Made by a program: the position numbers and the translations under genes
Shown: piece after piece, positions 41,349 to 46,472 of the stretch
Position numbering within the stretch: position 1 is the stretch's first letter
How the letters are laid out: each line of letters starts with the position of its first letter
NCBI GenBank assembly: GCA_023415275.1
Contig: JAEZLJ010000161.1
Span: 1 to 46,472, forward strand
Length of the DNA stretch: 46,472 nucleotides
Direction of reading: 5' to 3'
DNA from: Bacteroidota bacterium
GTDB lineage: Bacteria > Bacteroidota > Bacteroidia > Chitinophagales > Chitinophagaceae
Notes under the pieces: generated by a model
Told to the model about the DNA's origin: nothing
What the model saw: the letters and a program-made list of their open reading frames with translations, nothing else
Database searches by the model: none

Positions 41349-41693
41349 TCAGCAGGAACGTGGGGGTTGCCAAAATGTTGAGGCATAGGCACTCAGATCA
41401 GGAACTATATTTATTTCATGATGCACCTGTGTTTCAAACACAGGCAGGACCAACAAAATTGGTTTTGATATTTCTGTAAAGCCAGGGCAGGTGGCACAGG
41501 CAAAAAATGGTGAGCAAGCACCTTCCTGCTGTTTTTTACCAGAATGAGAAGAATTAGTGACCTGGTCAGCACAACATGCATCAGAAACACAGCAGGGAAA
41601 GAAAGTTCCGGCGGCAGTTACCATGAGCAATATGATTACCAGGAGATTTTTCAATTGGACAAAGGTATAATAAGACTGTATTTTAATCTGCAA
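41349..41693 (-). CDS. Small exported cysteine-rich protein (DUF6660-like)
   Basis: The 114-residue product has one N-terminal hydrophobic segment (NLLVIILLMVTAAGTFF), then CCVSDACCAD, a short polar linker with His and Lys, and CSPFFACATC, with a conserved-looking end FWQPPRSC. Ten cysteines and the position before a TonB receptor suggest a metal-binding periplasmic peptide. The pattern matches proteins I associate with DUF6660 in Bacteroidota metal clusters; this is from memory. It lies 71 bases before the receptor's ATG and probably shares its transcript. Confidence 0.68.
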   Translation of the reverse strand: MQIKIQSYYTFVQLKNLLVIILLMVTAAGTFFPCCVSDACCADQVTNSSHSGKKQQEGACSPFFACATCPGFTEISKPILLVLPVFETQVHHEINIVPDLSAYASTFWQPPRSC

Positions 41694-41837
41694 ATTTGTT
41701 TGTAGCCTTGTTGCAATCTGCTTTGTAGATCATTATAGTTCATTCTATGCAAATAAGAACTTGACATGAACTGTTGAAGAAAGTAATTCTGGCTATTGAT
41801 GCTTGAAGCACATTTATATAATGTATAAAAGTGGTGG

Positions 41838-41863
41838 AGTTCTTTAGAATTCAATAAAGAACT
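41838..41863. promoter_or_regulatory. Inverted repeat upstream of lipoate ligase
   Basis: Perfect 8-base arms AGTTCTTT/AAAGAACT (41838-41845, 41856-41863) around a 10-base centre, 45 bases before the lplA start and between divergent promoters. Operator or hairpin cannot be decided. Confidence 0.35.
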
Positions 41864-41907
41864 GGTTCTATAGTTTATTTTCGCATTTGAAAATATAGGC
41901 CATTCAT

Positions 41908-42888
41908 ATGCTTTGCATTTACCACGAGTCCACCGATCCTTATTTTAATGTAGCTACAGATGAATACATCTTGAAATACCTGGAAGAAGATTGCTTTATG
42001 CTATGGCGCAATGATAACGCCATTATCGTAGGTCAATACCAGAACACACTGGCAGAGATCAACTACGATTATGTGAAAGAACATCACATAGCTGTGGTGA
42101 GGCGGCTATCGGGTGGCGGGGCTGTATATCATGACCTGGGAAACCTCAACTTTTCCTTTACCCAAAAGGGGAAAGATTCCAACCTTTCTGATTTTGAAAA
42201 ATTTACCCGACCCATTGTAGAGGTAATCAGGGAACTAGGTGCAGATGCCCGCTTTGAAGGCAAGAACGACCTTATGATCGACGGAAAAAAGATTGCCGGC
42301 AATGCCGCCCATATTCATAAACACAAGATCCTGCACCATGGCTGTTTGTTATTTGCTTCCGAAATGCGGAATGTAAGCGAGGCACTGCGTATTAACCCTG
42401 TCAAATACACTGACAGAGCAGTGAAGTCAATACCCAAAAGGGTTACCAACATCTCTGAACACCTGAAACAACCGGTAAGCCTGGAACAGTTTACCAAAAA
42501 ATTGATGGATCACGTACTGGCTACCTATCCCGGCGCCCGGCTTTATGAATTTTCCGAGGCAGATAAAAAGGTGATTCAGCAGTTGCGGGACGAGAAGTAT
42601 GCTACCCACGAATGGAATTATGGCAAATCGCCTGAGTATAATTATAAAAAAGCTATCCGCACCCAGGGTGGCTTGTTGGAAATGAACCTGGATGTTAAAA
42701 ATGGCATCATTGAAAAAGCAAAGATCTTCGGAGATTTCTTTTCTGAAAAAGGCATTTCAGAAGTAGAAGAAGCCCTGTTACAAACGCAACATGAAGAAAT
42801 GGAAATAAGAAAAGCCTTATCAGGGTTACCCATAAAAAAGCACTTTCGTAATATTGGTATTGAGGAATTGATCGCAGCACTTTTTTGA
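41908..42888 (+). CDS. lplA: Lipoate--protein ligase
   Basis: The 326-residue product has the LplA fold: MLCIYHESTDPYFNVATDEY, the substrate-binding motif RRLSGGGAVYHD at 65-76, the lysine in MIDGKKIAGNAAH, then the C-terminal accessory domain starting near residue 245. LplA activates lipoate with ATP and attaches it to lysines of E2 and H proteins. It is on the plus strand between the two metal-gene groups and unrelated to them. Its stop codon lies at the centre of the palindrome at 42874-42900. Confidence 0.94.
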   Translation: MLCIYHESTDPYFNVATDEYILKYLEEDCFMLWRNDNAIIVGQYQNTLAEINYDYVKEHHIAVVRRLSGGGAVYHDLGNLNFSFTQKGKDSNLSDFEKFTRPIVEVIRELGADARFEGKNDLMIDGKKIAGNAAHIHKHKILHHGCLLFASEMRNVSEALRINPVKYTDRAVKSIPKRVTNISEHLKQPVSLEQFTKKLMDHVLATYPGARLYEFSEADKKVIQQLRDEKYATHEWNYGKSPEYNYKKAIRTQGGLLEMNLDVKNGIIEKAKIFGDFFSEKGISEVEEALLQTQHEEMEIRKALSGLPIKKHFRNIGIEELIAALF

Positions 42889-42900
42889 AAAAAGTGCTGC
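42874..42900. terminator. 27-base perfect palindrome at the end of lplA
   Basis: Arms GCAGCACTTTTTT (42874-42886) and AAAAAAGTGCTGC (42888-42900) flank one base; the TGA stop lies at the apex. It is between convergent genes and could terminate in both directions, though the T run is inside the stem instead of after it. Confidence 0.5.
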
Positions 42901-42949
42901 AGTAATGTATTTAAATGCCAATGCAATTAGAAAGCAAGGAATGTAGAAG

Positions 42950-43456
42950 CTATTTTGCCAGTGCATCAAAATCAAAGCCTGCTCTTTGCAAAGCCCTTTT
43001 AGCAGCACCTAAGGCATAATCTGCTTCATTGTATAATTGCACAGGAACATCAGTAACCTTTCTCAATTGTTCGAGCAATGCCTGTGTTTCACTTTCAGTT
43101 AATTTTTCACAAACCTCATACATACCTCCGGGTTCTTCTTCCAGGATATCGTGCTTTTCCAGTACGTGTCGCAGTACTTTGATCACCTGTTGTGATGGCG
43201 GCACTACCATTAAAGAAGTCAAAGCCCCATGATCAAGACGGAGTTTGGCGGCAAGAGTCAACGGGCTGCCACCATTTGCTTTTTGAGCAGCCGCAAACAG
43301 GATCTTTTCTTCCATTTTAATGTGCTTCAAAAGGCCAATTCGAAACTGGTGATAGTAGTCCATTTGAATAGTATCCGGAGATGCTGTTGCTTTCTCAAGA
43401 AGATCTTCTATTCTTCTGTGGTCATTTGTAAAAAACTGGTAAAGTGGCTGGTTCAT
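42950..43456 (-). CDS. Hemerythrin-domain protein
   Basis: The 168-residue product is a four-helix HHE bundle: NDHRRIEDLL near residue 10, LLKHIKMEEKILF, LRLDHGALTSLM and VLEKHDILEEEPGGMYEVCE supply the His/Glu ligands expected for a di-iron site. Members sense or bind O2, NO or iron. It begins 32 bases after the metal-binding barrel gene and is the last gene of that run. The frame extends to an ATG at 43483 or a TTG at 43486; I chose 43456 because the domain starts directly after it. Confidence 0.85.
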   Translation of the reverse strand: MNQPLYQFFTNDHRRIEDLLEKATASPDTIQMDYYHQFRIGLLKHIKMEEKILFAAAQKANGGSPLTLAAKLRLDHGALTSLMVVPPSQQVIKVLRHVLEKHDILEEEPGGMYEVCEKLTESETQALLEQLRKVTDVPVQLYNEADYALGAAKRALQRAGFDFDALAK

Positions 43457-43488
43457 AATAGTACGATAAAGGCAGTTACTCATCAAAG

Positions 43489-45138
43489 CTAGTTTTTCAT
43501 TTTCATCCCCAACATACCGGGATATATACGCAGGTATACTTCCACTGCCATTGGATGTTTGCCATACAATGGATCCAGTCTTTTATCAGCACTATAATAT
43601 GTGGCCTGGCTGCCTATTGCCAGCCTGGTCTGTCCTAAGTTCAACAGGTCGTAATTAAATCCTGCCGTAAACGCATTAACAGGAAAAACTGCATCGTGAC
43701 CAAATACATCTTCATCAAGGGAAAGTTCTTCTATCCCCTTCTGCACCCACTCGTACCTGCTGTGAAGGGACAATTTATTAAACCTCCATTCACCTTCCAC
43801 TAACACAGCATTTTCACCATTATGATCCTTTATTTTATTCATTCCCCACACTGCGGCAGCATTCAAACTGCTCCCATTTGGAAGTGCTTTACTATAAATA
43901 GCAGATGCAGTGGTTCTCCTGACATCTTCACCAGGATGAAGCAATTCAGGACTTTTGATATAACCATGCGATGCCTGCAAGGCCCAATTTTCAGAAGGGC
44001 TGTAGGACAACCGGCCGCTCCAGCTATCAAAGCGGGGCTTATCAAAATCATACCTGTTTTCATTGGGTTCCCTGCCGGTAAAAGAAGAACCCTCTAATTT
44101 GAACTGACCATAACGCACTCCCACAGTTGCCACCCCGAAGGTTACATGTGTGGCATCCACCCAATGGTGAGAAATAGGGGCATCCGGATTGTCCATTGCC
44201 GAGGGCCTGTGCATGAAAGCCACAGGCCCCAGGGCTGGCTCACCCGGGTACGCCAGGTAAAGAAATACATCTGATTTCTTTGACAATGCCTGTGAATAGC
44301 TTACCGACAATTCTGAAAACAGGTCGTGAGGGTGTTGACGGTCGACAATAGAACTTCCCTTATAAGCTTCTCCACTCTGGAAAAGCAATGGGTAACCGTT
44401 GCTGCCTCCTAAGGGGGCATCGAAAGACGTCATTACATTAAAATGCAACAATCCATTCTTTCCAACAAGCCTTTGTCCCATAAACATCAGCCAATCGGGT
44501 GCATCGATCTTACTATCACCTCTCGTGCCCTTATTGCTGAAATCCTGGTTGTTGTATCTCAAAAAGAAATTACCATGCAGCATATACATCCACTTTGGTG
44601 TATGAAACATGTAACCATACATGGGAGAAGCATCAGGTAGCCATCCAGTACCGGAGCCATTACGGTTCATTGAAAGGTTCAACGAATAGGCATGGCTCAT
44701 ATTAGTATGTTCATTATGATCCATAGGGTCATCGTGGGCATTATCCATGTGATGCTGGTGCTGAGGCAAGGAAGTATCTGCAACCTGGTGTTGATGCCCT
44801 GGCATGGTATCATTCTTCATGCTCATATGACCGGAATGAACACTGTCTTTCACTTCGTTGTGTTGCTCATCATGAACTATAACCGTTGAATCATTTACCT
44901 GATGTGAATGTGTCTTTGATGAAGCAGCTGGCCTTTTAGGTACAGGGGCTTTTGATTTGTTCACCGTAATGGTTTTTTTCACCAATTCCATTCCGCAAAC
45001 CGGGCAATTTCCTGGCTTATCCATTTGCACCTTTGGATGCATGACGCATGTATAAACCACTTTTTTCTCCTGTGCTGTAGCTACATTAAAAAAGAATAAC
45101 CCTAAAATGATCAATAACAATCTCAATACCTGTTTCAT
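43489..45138 (-). CDS. Exported heavy-metal-binding domain fused to a beta-barrel
   Basis: The 549-residue product has a signal peptide (residues 1-22, cleavage near ATAQ), then a compact metal-binding domain with YTCVMHPKV and PGNCPVCGMEL (29-52). Residues about 60-170 are a His- and Met-rich linker containing HSGHMSMKN, MPGHQHQ, HQHHMD, HNEHTNMSH. From about 170 a beta-strand-rich region typical of an outer-membrane barrel follows, with many aromatic and Gly residues and a final AVEVYLRIYPGMLGMKMKN. The metal-binding domain usually occurs on copper P-type ATPases or CusB-like proteins; fusion to a barrel suggests copper capture at the cell surface. It lies 3 bases after the HMA gene. Confidence 0.8.
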   Translation of the reverse strand: MKQVLRLLLIILGLFFFNVATAQEKKVVYTCVMHPKVQMDKPGNCPVCGMELVKKTITVNKSKAPVPKRPAASSKTHSHQVNDSTVIVHDEQHNEVKDSVHSGHMSMKNDTMPGHQHQVADTSLPQHQHHMDNAHDDPMDHNEHTNMSHAYSLNLSMNRNGSGTGWLPDASPMYGYMFHTPKWMYMLHGNFFLRYNNQDFSNKGTRGDSKIDAPDWLMFMGQRLVGKNGLLHFNVMTSFDAPLGGSNGYPLLFQSGEAYKGSSIVDRQHPHDLFSELSVSYSQALSKKSDVFLYLAYPGEPALGPVAFMHRPSAMDNPDAPISHHWVDATHVTFGVATVGVRYGQFKLEGSSFTGREPNENRYDFDKPRFDSWSGRLSYSPSENWALQASHGYIKSPELLHPGEDVRRTTASAIYSKALPNGSSLNAAAVWGMNKIKDHNGENAVLVEGEWRFNKLSLHSRYEWVQKGIEELSLDEDVFGHDAVFPVNAFTAGFNYDLLNLGQTRLAIGSQATYYSADKRLDPLYGKHPMAVEVYLRIYPGMLGMKMKN

Positions 45139-45141
45139 AAA

Positions 45142-45357
45142 TTACTTATTATTTTTTTCCGCTTTATAACCCGCTTTTTCCACTGCGTTGATGACTTCCT
45201 GTTCGGTGAGGTTTTCATTAGTTACTATTAATATTTTATTGGGATTGGCAGTATCTACTTTCCATTTGTTTTCACCAATTACCTCGTTTAATGTGGGCGT
45301 TACTTTAGCTATACAGGATCCACACATAATATTTGTCTTTACTTCAATTGTTTTCAT
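45142..45357 (-). CDS. Heavy-metal-associated (HMA) domain protein, copper chaperone-like
   Basis: The 71-residue product is one ferredoxin-like HMA domain: KTIEVKTNIMCGSCIAKVTP with the MCGSC metal motif at 11-15 (a CxxC site with the usual preceding Met), followed by VDTANPNKILIVTNENL and the C-terminal helix (VINAVEKAGYKAEK). It probably carries Cu(I) or Zn. Translation from the upstream TTG at 45381 is possible; the ATG at 45357 matches the family. It lies between the copper ATPase and the metal-binding barrel on one strand. Confidence 0.92.
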   Translation of the reverse strand: MKTIEVKTNIMCGSCIAKVTPTLNEVIGENKWKVDTANPNKILIVTNENLTEQEVINAVEKAGYKAEKNNK

Positions 45358-45384
45358 ATTCGATGTTTTATACTGGTGCAAAAT

Positions 45385-45415
45385 TGGTGTATATACAAGC
45401 CCAATTATTACACCA
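45385..45415 (-). promoter_or_regulatory. Inverted repeat between the ATPase and HMA genes
   Basis: TGGTGTA (45385-45391) and TACACCA (45409-45415) are perfect arms around 17 bases, 28 bases upstream of the HMA start. A further TGGTGCA lies at about 45374. This could be an operator for an internal metal-responsive promoter. Confidence 0.35.
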
Positions 45416-45444
45416 TTTTAGGAAAGTGTTATAGTTAATTGCAT

Positions 45445-46472
45445 TTATATTTTGAGCCATTTCAAGCGCAAACTGTTAGCAACTACACTTACACTGCTCA
45501 AAGCCATTGCGGCCCCGGCAATCATTGGGTTCAATAAGAAACCGATAAAAGGATACAAAATACCTGCCGCTATAGGGATTCCTATTACATTATAAATAAA
45601 TGCCCAGAATAAGTTTTGCCTGATGGTTGTTACTGTGTGCTTAGATAGCTTGATAGCTTTAGGGATTTTGGTAAGATCAGAAGATATGATGGTCATTTTG
45701 GCCACATCCATGGCAATATCACTGCCCTTCCCCATAGCTATGCTTACGTCTGCCTGTGCCAGAGCATTACTGTCGTTAATGCCATCCCCAACCATGGCCA
45801 CAGTCTTTCCTTGTTGCTGTAGTTCCCTGATAAAGTCAGCTTTTGCTGATGGCAATACTCCGGCTTTGTAATGCTGGATCCCGGCCTGGGCTGCAATGGC
45901 CTGTGCTGTATATTGATTATCACCAGTTACCATGTAAACTTTTATACCATCGTCCTGCAAAGCCCGCACTGCTTTAATGGATGTGGGTTTAATTTTATCA
46001 GCAATTCCAAGAGCAGCCAAAGCATTTTGGGTATCTGCCAGCCAGATGACTGTATAAGCCTTGGCAAGCCAGCTATCTGCAATATCCTGCAAAGCAGGCT
46101 CAATATGTATTTTTTCTCGCTGCAACAAGGCAGGACTGCCTAATAAATACCTTCTCTTTTCGTAACTAACTGCCACACCCATTCCAGTTATACTTTCAAA
46201 ATGATCTAATGGTATAGCTTTCACTTCTTTATTCGAAAAGTAGCGTACAATGGCCTCTGCCAATGGATGTTCTGATCGTTGTTCAATACTATAAACCAGG
46301 TTGGATAATTCCTTTGCATAGGTTCCTCGTTTCCATTCAATAGAAACTACTTCCGGTTTTCCTTCAGTAATGGTTCCTGTTTTATCCAGTACAATGGCAT
46401 CAATTTTCTTTGCCAGTTCAAGGCTTTCGGCATCCTTGATCAGGATGCCATTCTCTGCCCCTTTCCCTACAC
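45445..46472 (-). CDS. copA: Heavy-metal P1B-type ATPase, C-terminal part (cut by window edge)
   Basis: The frame enters at the right edge and runs 342 codons to the stop; an internal Met at 46263 is not the start. Seen are the phosphorylation motif DKTGTITEGKP, SEHPLAEAI (the HP signature of P1B pumps), TGDNQYTAQAIA, MVGDGINDSNALAQADVSIAMG, and two C-terminal membrane segments with NLFWAFIYN and AGAAMALSSVSVV. The YN and MxxSS pattern is that of Cu(I) exporters. The missing front half should carry the CPC motif. It heads the run ATPase, HMA, metal-binding barrel, hemerythrin. Confidence 0.93.
   Translation of the reverse strand, partial: VGKGAENGILIKDAESLELAKKIDAIVLDKTGTITEGKPEVVSIEWKRGTYAKELSNLVYSIEQRSEHPLAEAIVRYFSNKEVKAIPLDHFESITGMGVAVSYEKRRYLLGSPALLQREKIHIEPALQDIADSWLAKAYTVIWLADTQNALAALGIADKIKPTSIKAVRALQDDGIKVYMVTGDNQYTAQAIAAQAGIQHYKAGVLPSAKADFIRELQQQGKTVAMVGDGINDSNALAQADVSIAMGKGSDIAMDVAKMTIISSDLTKIPKAIKLSKHTVTTIRQNLFWAFIYNVIGIPIAAGILYPFIGFLLNPMIAGAAMALSSVSVVANSLRLKWLKI

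Noticed and set aside
43822..44097. Plus-strand frame of 91 codons
   Set aside because: It lies inside the minus-strand metal-binding barrel gene and has no independent support.

Overview
The window looks like chromosomal DNA of a Bacteroidota bacterium, most likely of the family Chitinophagaceae. The reasons are a moderately AT-rich composition, a TonB-dependent receptor with a carboxypeptidase-like N-terminal domain, the Bacteroidota form of phosphoenolpyruvate carboxylase, several exported proteins typical of the phylum, and few Shine-Dalgarno sites. No rRNA, tRNA, CRISPR array, insertion sequence or phage gene was seen. Family assignments rest on recognised motifs in the translations; no database search was possible.

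Layout. (1) 1-4928, minus strand: leuA-leuC-leuD-leuB, a complete leucine branch, followed by the start of ppc, cut by the window edge. (2) 5104-7205, plus strand: a large helical protein of unknown function and a small SET-domain protein. (3) 7233-10162, minus: a GH15 glucoamylase/trehalase-like enzyme overlapping a zinc glucose-dehydrogenase-like enzyme. (4) 10348-12859: an exported PepSY-like protein, an orphan response regulator and three small unknown proteins. (5) 13057-18412, minus: proB-proA and a long FAD/Fe-S oxidoreductase. (6) 18662-24963: an Aha1-type protein, a HAD phosphatase, a lipoprotein/beta-barrel pair, a serine hydrolase and a parvulin-like exported protein, with a candidate non-coding RNA near 24.0 kb. 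(7) 25291-33585: cardiolipin synthase, a luciferase-like oxidoreductase, an MFS exporter, an M20 amidohydrolase and two SDR dehydrogenases. Several have strong dyads upstream, and a 740-base non-coding gap at 32.1-32.8 kb holds an unusual stack of repeats. (8) 33631-37893, minus: esterase, exported DODA-type dioxygenase, NAD(P)-binding protein, DoxX, YceI and an F420-oxidoreductase-like protein. (9) 38198-46472: a metal-handling region with CDF exporter, TonB receptor and cysteine-rich exported peptide, then lipoate ligase on the plus strand, then hemerythrin, a metal-binding outer-membrane barrel, an HMA copper chaperone and a P1B-type copper ATPase running off the window.

How the genes fit together. 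The leu and pro genes are ordinary amino-acid biosynthesis. GH15 plus glucose dehydrogenase suggests release and oxidation of glucose. The right end forms a plausible copper/heavy-metal defence system spanning inner membrane (ATPase, CDF), periplasm (cysteine-rich peptide, metal-binding domain) and outer membrane (TonB receptor, His/Met-rich barrel). The least explained parts are the repeat stack at 32.19-32.46 kb, the structured RNA candidate at 23.94-24.24 kb, and the barrel/lipoprotein pair at 20.56-22.35 kb.
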